Shown one piece after another: positions 49,907 to 58,469 of a stretch of 64,000 nt of DNA; positions within the stretch are counted from its first letter, which is position 1; each line of letters opens with the position of its first letter. Made by a program: the position numbers and the translations under genes. The notes under the pieces are model-generated. The model saw nothing but the letters and a program-made list of their open reading frames with translations. It ran no database searches and was not told the origin of the DNA. Source of the stretch: Streptomyces antibioticus (GTDB lineage Bacteria > Actinomycetota > Actinomycetes > Streptomycetales > Streptomycetaceae); NCBI RefSeq assembly GCF_002019855.1, contig NZ_CM007717.1, forward strand, positions 5,133,798 to 5,197,797, read 5' to 3'.

Positions 49907-50384
49907 GACCGAGCTGATCGTCGACTCCCCCGAACGGATGCGGGAGTTGGGCCGCCGTCTGGCGAAACTGTTGCGGGCCGGCGACCTCGTGATGCTCAGC
50001 GGGGAGCTGGGCGCGGGCAAGACGACGCTGACCCGCGGCCTGGGCGAGGGGCTGGGCGTGCGGGGCGCGGTCACCTCGCCGACCTTCGTGATCGCCCGGG
50101 TCCACCCTTCCCTGGGGGACGGGCCGCCGCTCGTCCACGTCGACGCGTACCGCCTGGGCGGCGGGCTCGACGAGATGGAGGACCTCGACCTCGACGTGTC
50201 GCTCTCCGACTCGGTGATCGTCGTGGAGTGGGGCGAGGGGAAGGTCGAGGAGCTGACCGACGAGCGGCTCCAGGTCCGGATCCACCGCTCCGTCGGCGAC
50301 ACCACCGACGAGGTGCGGCACGTGACCCTCACCGGGCTGGGCCCGCGGTGGGCGGCGGCGGACCTGGGCGTGCTGTCCGCCTGA
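49872..50384 (+). CDS. tsaE: tRNA t6A-modification ATPase TsaE
   Basis: 170 residues. The P-loop GELGAGKTT is at residues 44-52, with TSPTFVIARVHP and HVDAYRLGG. It is required with TsaB and TsaD for threonylcarbamoyl-adenosine at position 37 of ANN-decoding tRNAs. The ATG at 49872 is inside the 3' end of the hydrolase gene; a GTG 6 nt earlier is an alternative. The other t6A genes, tsaB and tsaD, follow after a short interruption. Confidence 0.95.
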   Translation: MEAPAAPHNPAETELIVDSPERMRELGRRLAKLLRAGDLVMLSGELGAGKTTLTRGLGEGLGVRGAVTSPTFVIARVHPSLGDGPPLVHVDAYRLGGGLDEMEDLDLDVSLSDSVIVVEWGEGKVEELTDERLQVRIHRSVGDTTDEVRHVTLTGLGPRWAAADLGVLSA

Positions 50385-50487
50385 CCGCCTGTCCCCCTGA
50401 CCGGTCGGGCGTGTGAACGTTTCCGACAGGACGTCGGCAAAATGTTGCATTCGGTGTCGTGGGCGTGGTCACATGGTACCCAGACCT

Positions 50488-50507
50488 TGGTTAGGTCTAC
50501 CTAACCA
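50488..50507. promoter_or_regulatory. Iron-box-like palindrome (IdeR/DmdR type)
   Basis: TGGTTAGGTCTACCTAACCA is a 20-bp inverted repeat, perfect apart from its 2-bp centre. It resembles the TTAGGTTAGGCTAACCTAA-type sites bound by actinobacterial DtxR-family iron repressors. It lies 27 nt before the start of a 61-residue gene. The match is by eye. Confidence 0.7.
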
Positions 50508-50534
50508 GGCCCCGCCCCATCCGAGGAGGCGTCC

Positions 50535-50720
50535 ATGTCGGCCACCGAGCACCGGGCCCCCGAGGCCGCACCGGACCCGTCGCGGCCGTACACGCTCCCC
50601 GGGGTGTCCATGAGCGCGCTGCTGGCCTCCTGTGAGGCCGCGCGCGCCGTCTCGACCCCGCCCCGGACCCCCGACCGTACGGCGCCGGCCGGGCCCGTCG
50701 CGCACCCCGAGGCCGCCTGA
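50535..50720 (+). CDS. Small hypothetical protein behind an iron box
   Basis: 61 residues, not recognised. An excellent ribosome site (gaggagg) precedes the ATG. The sequence has a central LPGVSMSALLASCEAARAVS segment with one Cys, flanked by Pro/Ala/Arg-rich ends. There is no signal peptide, membrane helix or metal cluster motif. The upstream palindrome implies repression under iron sufficiency. It lies between tsaE and the degenerate transpeptidase-like gene, so it breaks the t6A gene run. Confidence 0.7.
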   Translation: MSATEHRAPEAAPDPSRPYTLPGVSMSALLASCEAARAVSTPPRTPDRTAPAGPVAHPEAA

Positions 50721-50741
50721 CCGTACGGCTGCGAGGCCGCT

Positions 50742-51305
50742 CTAGCGGATCACGACGACCCGCTCGCCGATCGTCGCGAAGTGCCACATCACCTTGCCGT
50801 CCTCGCGGGACTCACGGATGCCGCCCGTGCGCCGGCCCGGGTCCGCCTCCGGTGCCGAGCCGGTCACCGCCGCGCTGAAGCCGATCGTCACGCCCTTGGC
50901 GGTCGCGAACCGGACGACGTGCTCGATGGGAGTGCCGTCGGTGCCGACGGCCGCGTTCGAGCGGGAGGTGACGGTGTACACGCCCGGCACCGGGTCGACC
51001 GAGCCGGGGGACACCTGGAACGTACGTTCCACCTTGCCGTCGCCGGTGACCAGCCACACCCGGTCGTCGTCCACCGAGTACACCACCCGCCGGCCCGACC
51101 CGGAGCCGGCCGGCAGCGCCGTGGGGTGCCTCTTGTCGCGCGGGGCCTTGGTCACCGTAGGGGTCGCGGCGGTCTCGGCCCGGGGTCTGCCCAGGCCGGC
51201 GGGCACGTTCGCGGACGCCTGGTAGGCCAGGACCCCGACCGTCGCCAGGGCCGCCGCGGTGAGACCGGCGACGACCGCCGCGCTGCTGCCTGCCACCGTG
51301 ACCAC
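50742..51305 (-). CDS. Degenerate L,D-transpeptidase (YkuD)-like membrane protein
   Basis: 187 residues. A hydrophobic N-terminus (about residues 9-28) acts as anchor or signal. After a Pro/Thr/Lys linker, the domain begins VVYSVDDDRVWLV and continues with PGVYTVTSRS, IGFSAAV and a TGGIRESREDG motif at about 160-170. This parallels YkuD transpeptidases, where the last motif is S/T-H-G-C-x-R. Here His and the catalytic Cys are absent, so the protein should be inactive as a transpeptidase. It may bind cell-wall peptides or regulate another enzyme. GTG start with gatggag. It is convergent with the 61-residue gene. Confidence 0.7.
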   Translation of the reverse strand: MVTVAGSSAAVVAGLTAAALATVGVLAYQASANVPAGLGRPRAETAATPTVTKAPRDKRHPTALPAGSGSGRRVVYSVDDDRVWLVTGDGKVERTFQVSPGSVDPVPGVYTVTSRSNAAVGTDGTPIEHVVRFATAKGVTIGFSAAVTGSAPEADPGRRTGGIRESREDGKVMWHFATIGERVVVIR

Positions 51306-51443
51306 TCCATCGTCAAATCGGTGTATGTCGTGCTTCTGTCGCTCTTCTGCCTTTTTCGGTGCCGCTCCGGCGTGACGTTAGCAGCCGTCGCGGCCCCGAC
51401 CGGGACATCCGACACAGCCGCCGAGGAGCCGTAGGCTGTTGGC

Positions 51444-52097
51444 GTGCTCTTGCTCGCTCTGGATACCGCCACCCCCGCCGTCACCGTCGCCCTGCACGAC
51501 GGCACGGACGTCATCGCCTCCTCGACCCAGGTGGACGCGCGCCGGCACGGTGAGCTGCTGCTGCCCGCCGTCGACCGGCTGCTCACCGAGGCGGGGCGCG
51601 CGCTGGACGCCGTCACCGCGATCGTCGTCGGCATCGGCCCCGGCCCCTACACCGGGCTGCGCGTCGGACTGATGACCGCCGACACCTTCGGGCTCGCGCT
51701 CGGCGTCCCGGTGCACGGCCTGTGCACCCTCGACGGCCTCGCCTACGCCGCCGACCTCGCCGGACCGTTCGTCGTGGCGACCGACGCCCGCCGCAAGGAG
51801 GTCTACTGGGCGCGCTACGACGACTCCCGCACCCGGGTCACCGACCCGGCCGTGGACCGGCCCGCCGACATCGCGGAGCGGGTCGCGGGGCTCCCGGCGG
51901 CCGGCGCGGGCGCACTGCTCTACCCGGACACCTTCCCGGACGTCCACGAGCCCGCGCACGTCTCCGCGGCCGCCCTCGCCTCGCTCGCCGCCGAGCGGCT
52001 GGCCCGGGGCGAGGAGCTGCCGGCGCCACGGCCGCTGTATCTGCGCAGGCCGGACGCCCAGGTCCCCAAGAACTACAAGGTGGTCACCCCCAAGTGA
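51444..52097 (+). CDS. tsaB: tRNA t6A-modification protein TsaB
   Basis: 217 residues. ASKHA fold; LLALDTATPAVTVALHDG and GIGPGPYTGLRVGLMTA are typical. It is the scaffold partner of TsaD. GTG start. Its TGA overlaps the rimI GTG by 4 nt (GTGA), so the two are coupled. Confidence 0.95.
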   Translation: MLLLALDTATPAVTVALHDGTDVIASSTQVDARRHGELLLPAVDRLLTEAGRALDAVTAIVVGIGPGPYTGLRVGLMTADTFGLALGVPVHGLCTLDGLAYAADLAGPFVVATDARRKEVYWARYDDSRTRVTDPAVDRPADIAERVAGLPAAGAGALLYPDTFPDVHEPAHVSAAALASLAAERLARGEELPAPRPLYLRRPDAQVPKNYKVVTPK

Positions 52098-52600
52098 CCG
52101 GAGCCGCCCTTCCCGTGCTGCGCGAGATGCGCTGGTGGGACATCGAACCCGTGCTCGAACTGGAGAAGATCCTCTTCCCGGAGGACGCCTGGTCGCGAGG
52201 CATGTTCTGGTCCGACCTGGCCCACGCCCGCGGGCCCGAGGCGACCCGGCGGTACGTCGTCGCGACCGAGGGCGAGCGGATCGTCGGCTACGCCGGGCTG
52301 GCGGCCAACGCGGACGTCGCCGACGTGCAGACCATCGCCGTCGCTCAGGGCCACTGGGGCACCGGGCTCGGCGGCCGGCTGCTGACCGAGCTGCTGCGGG
52401 CCGCGACCGCCTTCGAGTGCGCCGAAGTGATGCTGGAGTGCCGGGTCGACAACGTCCGGGCCCAGAAGCTCTACGAACGGTTCGGCTTCGAGCCGATCGG
52501 CTTCCGGCGCGGCTACTACCAGCCGGGGAACGTGGACGCGCTGGTGATGCGTCTGACGGACCCCTCCACCCAGGTACAAGGAACCGACACCCATGGCTGA
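52094..52600 (+). CDS. rimI: Ribosomal protein S18 alanine N-acetyltransferase
   Basis: 168 residues from GTG 52094. GNAT fold with acetyl-CoA loop [18 protein letters not shown] and [20 protein letters not shown]. RimI acetylates S18 in E. coli; target specificity in Streptomyces is not certain. Overlaps tsaB by 4 nt and tsaD by 8 nt. The tsaB-rimI-tsaD order is conserved in actinobacteria. Confidence 0.93.
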   Translation: MTGAALPVLREMRWWDIEPVLELEKILFPEDAWSRGMFWSDLAHARGPEATRRYVVATEGERIVGYAGLAANADVADVQTIAVAQGHWGTGLGGRLLTELLRAATAFECAEVMLECRVDNVRAQKLYERFGFEPIGFRRGYYQPGNVDALVMRLTDPSTQVQGTDTHG

Positions 52601-53678
52601 CGAACCCCTCGTCCTCGGCATCGAGACGTCCTGCGATGAGACCGGCGTCGGCGTCGTCCGGGGCACCACCCTGCTGGCGGACGCCGTCGCCTCCAGCGTC
52701 GACGAGCACGCCCGCTTCGGCGGGGTCGTCCCCGAGGTCGCGTCCCGGGCCCACCTGGAGGCGATGGTCCCGACCATCGACCGGGCGCTGAAGGAGGCCG
52801 GCGTCTCGGCGAAGGACCTCGACGGCATCGCCGTCACCGCGGGCCCCGGCCTGGCGGGCGCGCTGCTGGTCGGCGTCTCGGCGGCCAAGGCGTACGCCTA
52901 CGCGCTCGGCAAGCCGCTCTACGGCGTCAACCACCTCGCCTCGCACATCTGCGTCGACCAGTTGGAGCACGGCGCGCTGCCCGAGCCGACGATGGCGCTG
53001 CTGGTGTCCGGCGGCCACTCCTCGCTGCTGCTGTCCACGGACATCACCTCCGACGTGCGTCCGCTGGGCTCGACCATCGACGACGCGGCGGGCGAGGCGT
53101 TCGACAAGATCGCGCGCGTGCTGAACCTGGGCTTCCCCGGCGGGCCGGTCATCGACCGCTACGCCCGCGAGGGCGACCCGAAGGCCATCGCCTTCCCGCG
53201 CGGCCTCACCGGGCCGCGCGACCCGGCGTACGACTTCTCCTTCTCCGGCCTCAAGACCTCCGTGGCCCGCTGGATCGAGGCGAAGCGGGCGGCCGGCGAG
53301 GAGGTCCCGGTGCGGGACGTCGCGGCCTCCTTCCAGGAAGCCGTCGTGGACGTCCTGACCCGCAAGGCCGTCCGCGCGTGCAAGGACGAGGGCGTCGACC
53401 ATCTGATGATCGGCGGCGGGGTGGCCGCCAACTCGCGGCTGCGCGCCCTGGCCCAGGAGCGCTGCGAGGCCGCCGGCATCCGGCTGCGCGTCCCGCGCCC
53501 CAAGCTGTGCACCGACAACGGCGCGATGGTCGCCGCCCTCGGCGCGGAGATGGTGGCCCGCAACCGGGCGGCGTCGAGCTGGGACCTCTCGGCGGACTCC
53601 TCCCTGCCGGTGACCGACCCGCACGTCCCGGGCCACGACCATGTGCACGAGGTCAGCAAGGAGAACCTCTACTCGTGA
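52593..53678 (+). CDS. tsaD: tRNA N6-adenosine threonylcarbamoyltransferase
   Basis: 361 residues. Kae1/Qri7 family. [14 protein letters not shown] begins it; metal ligands His114 and His118 lie in NHLASHI, with [23 protein letters not shown] and a terminal [12 protein letters not shown]. It transfers the threonylcarbamoyl group to A37. ATG start inside rimI. The downstream stop overlaps the next small gene. Confidence 0.97.
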   Translation: MADEPLVLGIETSCDETGVGVVRGTTLLADAVASSVDEHARFGGVVPEVASRAHLEAMVPTIDRALKEAGVSAKDLDGIAVTAGPGLAGALLVGVSAAKAYAYALGKPLYGVNHLASHICVDQLEHGALPEPTMALLVSGGHSSLLLSTDITSDVRPLGSTIDDAAGEAFDKIARVLNLGFPGGPVIDRYAREGDPKAIAFPRGLTGPRDPAYDFSFSGLKTSVARWIEAKRAAGEEVPVRDVAASFQEAVVDVLTRKAVRACKDEGVDHLMIGGGVAANSRLRALAQERCEAAGIRLRVPRPKLCTDNGAMVAALGAEMVARNRAASSWDLSADSSLPVTDPHVPGHDHVHEVSKENLYS

Positions 53679-53935
53679 CCGTCGCCCTGATGTGGGAGGC
53701 CCGAGCCCTCCCCGGCCGCGGCCCGGACCTCCTCGCCTGGGCCCGCACCCAGCGGCTCCCGCGGCCACCCCTGCGCCGGGAGGTGCTCCGCGCCCCCCAG
53801 GACCGGGTCCTGGTCATCACGTGGTGGAACGCCCCGTACGACGCGGACCTCCCGGAACTCCCGGACCCGCCCGTCGAGTTGGTGACCCGCCCGGTCCACA
53901 GGTGGCGCTTCGAGTCGGTGCCGGACGGGGAGTAG
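53675..53935 (+). CDS. Small hypothetical protein coupled to tsaD
   Basis: 86 residues from GTG 53675, overlapping the tsaD stop by 4 nt (GTGA). No domain was recognised. The pattern [20 protein letters not shown], then [20 protein letters not shown] and [11 protein letters not shown] suggests a compact alpha/beta protein, possibly dimeric ferredoxin-like. There is no signal or membrane segment. The coupling suggests an accessory role near the t6A operon, but there is no direct evidence. A repeat region follows. Confidence 0.65.
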   Translation: MTVALMWEARALPGRGPDLLAWARTQRLPRPPLRREVLRAPQDRVLVITWWNAPYDADLPELPDPPVELVTRPVHRWRFESVPDGE

Positions 53936-53954
53936 CGCCGGGCGGCTTATCGGG

Positions 53955-54573
53955 GCCGCGGCTCCGACAGGGCCAGACGGGGTGAGCCCGAGGCTGGTGG
54001 CACTGAGCGGCGTTGCGCCCGGCGAGCGGCGTCCCCTGCCGCGCGTTGCGCTGCCGACAGGGGTTGCGCTGCCGACAGGGTGGGACCGCTGACGCCGGAC
54101 CGCCCCGGCGGGGGTGAGCCCGGGCCGGGTGGCGCCGAGTGTTGTGGCGTACGGGGCGTCTTGCGGCGGGCGGTGCCGGACGCCGAGTGGCTCCGACGGG
54201 CGTCGCCTGCCGGGGCTCTGGCTCCGGCAGGGCCAAGGCGGCTGCCGCCGGGGCCGCCCCGGTGAGGGCGAGCCCGGGGCGGGTGGCGCCGAGTGTTGTG
54301 GCGTACGGGGGGTCCTGCGGCGGGCGGTGCCGGACGCCGAGTGGCTCCGACGGGCGTCGCCCTGCCGGGGCTCTGGCTCGACCAGGGCCAAGGCGGCTGC
54401 CGCCGGGGCCGCCCCGGTGAGGGTGAGCCCGGGCTGGTGGCACCGAGTGTCCCTGGCGTACGCGAGCGGCCTCCCCTCGCCGGGGCAGCGGGTCCGGCGG
54501 GGCCCAGGCCGGTGCCGCCGGGGCCGCCCCGGTGAGGGTGCGCCGCGCCGAATGGCATGGCGTACGGCGGCGC
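53955..54573. repeat. Degenerate tandem array derived from the 3' end of the DUF3592-like gene
   Basis: About five related units fill the gap. Their shared gag-ccc points are at 53984, 54116, 54270, 54425 and a truncated one near 54540, giving periods of about 132, 154, 155 and 115 bp. The units at 54116-54269 and 54270-54424 are about 95% identical. Each resembles, on the minus strand, the last codons of the gene at 54574-55518 (LTLGGAALAAAAWALSDPQPR region) with the stop codon lost and an internal deletion. No plausible gene was seen in this gap. Confidence 0.8.
54045..54080. repeat. 18-bp exact tandem repeat inside the array
   Basis: gttgcgctgccgacaggg occurs at 54045-54062 and 54063-54080 without mismatch, nested inside the larger degenerate array. 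Confidence 0.93.
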
Positions 54574-55518
54574 CTACCGTGGCTGCGGATCCGACAGCGC
54601 CCAGGCCGCTGCCGCCAAGGCCGCTCCGCCGAGCGTGAGGGCGATCGTGCCTGTCGGGGAGGCGTCGGTCAGGGTGATGCCCGTGGCGGTGCCGAGTGTC
54701 GTGCCGGCTGCCGCGGCCCAGGCCGCGCCGCGCCAGGGAAGCGCCGGTCCCGCGGCGGTGCCGGGCGGGAGGAGGAAGGCGTCTCGCAGGTCGGTGCGGA
54801 CGGCTTCGTCGAGGAAGCCGCCCGCCGGGCGGCGGTGGCGCGGGCGGCCCAGGGGGACCAGGCGGGTGCCGTCCGGGAGGGCGACGACCGCCGGGCGCCG
54901 GGGCGACCGGCCGTGGACCCGTACCGGCGTCGCGTCCGGGACGTCCGTCGTCGCCGGGTGCCACATCACGCGCTGCCAGTGCCGGGTGCCGTCCGGCGCG
55001 GTCAGCTCCAGCCAGGTCTTCGGCCCGCGCCCGGCCGTGCGGCGGCGCACCCGGACCGTCATCGGGCGGCCGGGGAACCGTGCCGTGACGAGGAAGCGCA
55101 GCCCGCGCCAGCCCCACACCCCGGCCAGTGGCAGGGCGACCAGCCCGGCCAGGAGGATCGGGACGAGCAGGTCGTCCTCGGCGGCGGTCTCGTCCGGGTC
55201 GGCCGGGAAGCCCTCGGTGCCGCCGGGGGCGTACCGCACGGGGAACCGGGTGCCCTCGGTGTGGCGGCCGGTGTCGTAGACGCCGAAGCGCTGGACGTGG
55301 GTGCGGCCCTGGTCGTCCGTCCAGCGCACCCGGATGTCCTCCGCGTCGCCGACGCCGTCCGCGACGACCACCCCGACCGCCAGGGAGGTGGCGCGGTCGC
55401 GGGCGTCCTGGTGGCGGACCAGATGGAGACCGAGCCAGCCGGCGAACAGCGCGTGGCCGAGGACGGTGACCGCGACGCCGAAGAGGCCCAAGCGCAGGGC
55501 CGGGCCGGGGCGGTTCAT
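54574..55518 (-). CDS. DUF3592-like membrane protein paired with an M48 peptidase
   Basis: 314 residues. A first membrane helix is followed by an outer or luminal beta-rich part (DIRVRWTDDQGRTHVQRFGV, TEGTRFPVRYAPGGTEGF) resembling DUF3592, then a second helix (VPILLAGLVALPLAGVWGW) and a basic cytoplasmic region. Two further hydrophobic segments lie at the C-terminus. The ATG at 55518 overlaps the stop of the M48 gene (ATGA), so they are translated together. Its 3' end is the source of the degenerate repeats downstream. Function unknown. Confidence 0.75.
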   Translation of the reverse strand: MNRPGPALRLGLFGVAVTVLGHALFAGWLGLHLVRHQDARDRATSLAVGVVVADGVGDAEDIRVRWTDDQGRTHVQRFGVYDTGRHTEGTRFPVRYAPGGTEGFPADPDETAAEDDLLVPILLAGLVALPLAGVWGWRGLRFLVTARFPGRPMTVRVRRRTAGRGPKTWLELTAPDGTRHWQRVMWHPATTDVPDATPVRVHGRSPRRPAVVALPDGTRLVPLGRPRHRRPAGGFLDEAVRTDLRDAFLLPPGTAAGPALPWRGAAWAAAAGTTLGTATGITLTDASPTGTIALTLGGAALAAAAWALSDPQPR

Positions 55519-56978
55519 ACGGCGGTCTCCTTCGGGCCGGTGGTGGTCAGCAGGGCGCGCAGGGGGCCGGGGTCGCCGTCGTCGAGCGCCGTGGCGGCCC
55601 GCTCGTAGAGGTCGATCGGCCGGCCGTCGGGGGTGAGCAGCACGGTGCGGGTCCAGCGGCCGGCGGGGGTCAGGCCGGCCGCGAGCAGGACGTCCGCCAG
55701 GGTGTGGCCGACGGCGGCGGCGACGACCGTCCGGGCGATCGGGGCGCGCGCGGCGGCCGGGGCGTGCCGCAGGGACGGCTCCAGCGCGCGGGCCAGCGCG
55801 GTCCAGGTGCCGTCGGCGATCGCGTCCAGGGCGGCGGACACCGCCTCGGCCGGGGTGTCGCGGCCGGTGGCGCGGCACAGCGCGGGGGAGAGGGGGCTCC
55901 CGCCCAGCTCCCGCAGGTCGTCGTCCGGCAGCTCCAGGAGGCGGACCGGGCGCAGCGCGTCGGTGTCGGAGGCCGGGGTGCCGGGCCGCTCCTCGCCGTG
56001 GGCCAGCGCGCGGGCGCACCACGCCTCGACGGCGGCGGCCGTCCGCAGCGGCACCGGCGTGTCGCCGTAGGGCGTCCCGGTGTGGTGGGGCAGCGCGGCC
56101 AGACGCCGTTCGAGGGGCGGGTGGTCGGACGTGGCGTAGGGGTCCGGGTGCAGGAGGTCCGCCTCGGCCACGGCGCGGGCGGCGCGGTGCGCCACGTGCG
56201 GGTCGGCGAGGGCGGCGTCGAGGGCGTCGTAGACGTCCTCGGGGCGCCGGCCGTCCTCGGCCAGCCGGTCCAGCCAGCTCTCGCCGAGGTTGTCCAGGAC
56301 GGTGTGCAGCAGCGCGGTGCGGCGCAGCGCCCCGGCGGTGGCCTCGGTGCCCGCGACGCGCGCGGCGTCGGCGTCGGCCGCCGTCTCGGCCCGCCACATC
56401 TGCGGCTGGGAGGCGCGCAGCAGCGGGCCGGCCAGGGGTGCGGTGGGCCGGAAGCGGCCTTCGAGGCCGTCCGCCGTCCAGGCCCGCGCGAACCGCAGCA
56501 GGACGACACCGCGGTCGCCCACGTGCCGTTCGTGCGCCAGCTCGTGGGCGACGACCGACGCCAGCTCGGCGGCGGTGAGCGCGCGCAGCAGCGGCAGGCC
56601 GAGCAGCAGGACCCGGGTGTCGGTCCGGCCGACGCGGACCCGGCCCAGGGACGCCTCGACGCCGGGGACGACCCGGACGAGCAGGGGCTCGCCGAAGCCG
56701 ACGCGTTCGGCGACGTCCCGGACCAGCGCGGCCAGTTCGGGCTCGTCGTCGGGGTTCAGCGCCCGCCCCGGCAGCGGTCCGCGCCGGCCGACGGCCCGGA
56801 CCGCCCGCACCGTCACGAAGGCGACGACGCACGCCGCGCCCGCGACCTGGTCGAAGTGCAGACAGACGAGGATCCACCCCACCGCGAGGACGGTCCTGGG
56901 CAGCCAGGACAGCGCCAGCAGGGCGGCGCTCAGCAGCCACCGCCCGGCTCTGCCGTCCTCGGATATCGGCGTGTCCAT
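55515..56978 (-). CDS. M48-family membrane metallopeptidase
   Basis: 487 residues. Two N-terminal hydrophobic segments (about 14-40 and 44-60) precede the zinc motif HELAH at residues 145-149 in SVVAHELAHERHVGD. A later Glu-containing helix (MWRAETAADADAARVAG) supplies the third ligand pattern. This is the HtpX/Ste24-like membrane protease layout with a long extra C-terminal domain. Substrates are unknown. The start ATG at 56978 follows a weak ribosome site; an in-frame ATG at 57056 would add 26 residues without family support. Confidence 0.85.
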   Translation of the reverse strand: MDTPISEDGRAGRWLLSAALLALSWLPRTVLAVGWILVCLHFDQVAGAACVVAFVTVRAVRAVGRRGPLPGRALNPDDEPELAALVRDVAERVGFGEPLLVRVVPGVEASLGRVRVGRTDTRVLLLGLPLLRALTAAELASVVAHELAHERHVGDRGVVLLRFARAWTADGLEGRFRPTAPLAGPLLRASQPQMWRAETAADADAARVAGTEATAGALRRTALLHTVLDNLGESWLDRLAEDGRRPEDVYDALDAALADPHVAHRAARAVAEADLLHPDPYATSDHPPLERRLAALPHHTGTPYGDTPVPLRTAAAVEAWCARALAHGEERPGTPASDTDALRPVRLLELPDDDLRELGGSPLSPALCRATGRDTPAEAVSAALDAIADGTWTALARALEPSLRHAPAAARAPIARTVVAAAVGHTLADVLLAAGLTPAGRWTRTVLLTPDGRPIDLYERAATALDDGDPGPLRALLTTTGPKETAV

Positions 56979-57136
56979 CGCGTTCCCGTCGCGTGTGTGC
57001 CTGCGTATCCCTGTGCAACGCCTGTACGGCGTCGGCGGATTGTGGCACAGCGGCACCCGGGGACCCCCGGCCGCCCCGGCTCGGCTCCATCGCGCTCCAC
57101 CGCACCCGGCCGAATTTTTCGTGACTCACTTCGAAT

Positions 57137-57147
57137 GTTCCGGGAAC
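57137..57147. promoter_or_regulatory. Small palindrome upstream of the LacI-type regulator
   Basis: GTTCCGGGAAC is an 11-bp palindrome 55 nt before the regulator gene, in the gap shared with the divergent M48 gene. Autoregulation is possible; it does not closely match the usual LacI-family consensus. Confidence 0.25.
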
Positions 57148-57201
57148 CCATGGCGGAACACGGGGTTCGTCCAGAGGCCGCGCGAGGATACGATCGCCGC
57201 C

Positions 57202-58308
57202 ATGACACCCTCGGAGCCCGCTGAGACACGGACCCAGGACGACACGGCGGCCCCCGGCGGCGGCCGGTCAGCGGCGCGTGCGGACGGCCGGTCCGGGCAG
57301 ACCGCGACCCTCGCGGAGATCGCCCGCGAGGCCGGCGTCTCGGCGCCGACTGTTTCGAAGGTCCTCAACGGCCGCGCCGACGTGGCCCCCGGGACCCGCA
57401 GCCGCGTCGAGGAGCTGCTGCGCGCCCATGGCTACCGGCGGCGGCGCGCGGAGGCGGCCCGTTCGCCCCTGATCGACCTGGTCTTCCACGAGCTGGAGAG
57501 CGCGTGGGCGATGGAGGTCATCCGGGGCGTGGAGAACGTGGCGCGGGACGCGGGGCTGAGCGTGGTGCTCAGCGAGAGCGCCGGGCGCCTCACCCCCGGC
57601 CGGAGCTGGGCCGACCAGGTCGCCGCCCGCCGGCCGCACGGGGTGGTGCTGGTGCTGTCCGGGCTGGACGAGTCCCAGCGGGCGCTGCTGACCAGCCGTT
57701 CCATCCCGTTCGTGGTGATGGACCCGGCCGGCGACCCGGGCGCGGACGTGCCGTCGATCGGCGCCACCAACTGGCAGGGCGGGCTGGCCGCCACCCGGCA
57801 TCTGGTGGAGCTGGGGCACCGCAGGATCGGGGCGATCAGCGGTCCGCCGCAGATGATGTGCAGCCGGGCCCGGATGGACGGCTTCCGGGCCGCGCTGGAG
57901 ACCGCCGGACTGCCCGTCGACCCCGGGCTGATCCTGACCGGGGACTTCCACCACGACACCGGCTACCGGCTCGGCCGTGAACTGCTCGGCCGCCCGGACC
58001 GGCCGACCGCCGTCTTCGCCGGCAACGACCTCCAGGCGCTCGGCTGCTACGAGGCCGCCCGCGAGCTGGGGCTGCGTATCCCGGAGGACGTGAGCGTGGT
58101 CGGCTTCGACGATCTGCCGGTGGCCCGCTGGGTGGGCCCGCCGCTGACGACCGTACGGCAGCCGCTGACGGAGATGGCCGAGGCGGCGGCCCGGCTGGTC
58201 CTCGAACTGGGCCGGGCCCCGGCCGTCGAGTCCCCGACGGCGACCCGCATCGAACTGGCCACGAGCCTGGTGGTGCGGGCGAGCACGGGGGCGCCGCCGG
58301 TTCCGTAG
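57202..58308 (+). CDS. LacI-family transcriptional regulator
   Basis: 368 residues from ATG 57202. A 35-residue Ala/Gly/Thr-rich extension precedes the helix-turn-helix at about 36-57 (TLAEIAREAGVSAPTVSKVL, then NGRADVAPGTRSRVEELL). The periplasmic-binding-like effector domain includes IDLVFHELESAWAMEVIRG, the GATNWQGGLAATRHLVELGH loop and VSVVGFDDLPVARWVGPPLT. Effectors are probably sugars, but no sugar transport or catabolic gene is adjacent. The long open frame upstream is not coding. Confidence 0.93.
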   Translation: MTPSEPAETRTQDDTAAPGGGRSAARADGRSGQTATLAEIAREAGVSAPTVSKVLNGRADVAPGTRSRVEELLRAHGYRRRRAEAARSPLIDLVFHELESAWAMEVIRGVENVARDAGLSVVLSESAGRLTPGRSWADQVAARRPHGVVLVLSGLDESQRALLTSRSIPFVVMDPAGDPGADVPSIGATNWQGGLAATRHLVELGHRRIGAISGPPQMMCSRARMDGFRAALETAGLPVDPGLILTGDFHHDTGYRLGRELLGRPDRPTAVFAGNDLQALGCYEAARELGLRIPEDVSVVGFDDLPVARWVGPPLTTVRQPLTEMAEAAARLVLELGRAPAVESPTATRIELATSLVVRASTGAPPVP

Positions 58309-58380
58309 GCACGGGCGGCGGCCGGAGGGGGCGCGGGGCGTACAACGGGGCTGGGCCGGACGGGGGTTCGGGGTGACGCC

Positions 58381-58460
58381 GACGGAGAATGATGAGATTT
58401 TCACAAGAAATCCCGCCCGGAGTGGCTGTCCTAACAGTCCGCTAATAATTCGGACTTACG
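58381..58460 (+). promoter_or_regulatory. AT-rich promoter-like region before the LCP gene
   Basis: A locally AT-rich patch (agattttcacaagaaatc, near 58395-58412) and a 5-bp inverted repeat around ctaataatt (58437-58441 with 58451-58455) stand out from the GC-rich background. No well-spaced -35/-10 pair was fixed. Confidence 0.35.
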
Positions 58461-58469
58461 TTCCTCCCC

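Noticed and set aside
53955-54573. Repeat array considered as CRISPR
   Set aside because: Units are over 100 bp, degenerate and without spacers, and resemble the adjacent gene's 3' end. No cas genes are present.
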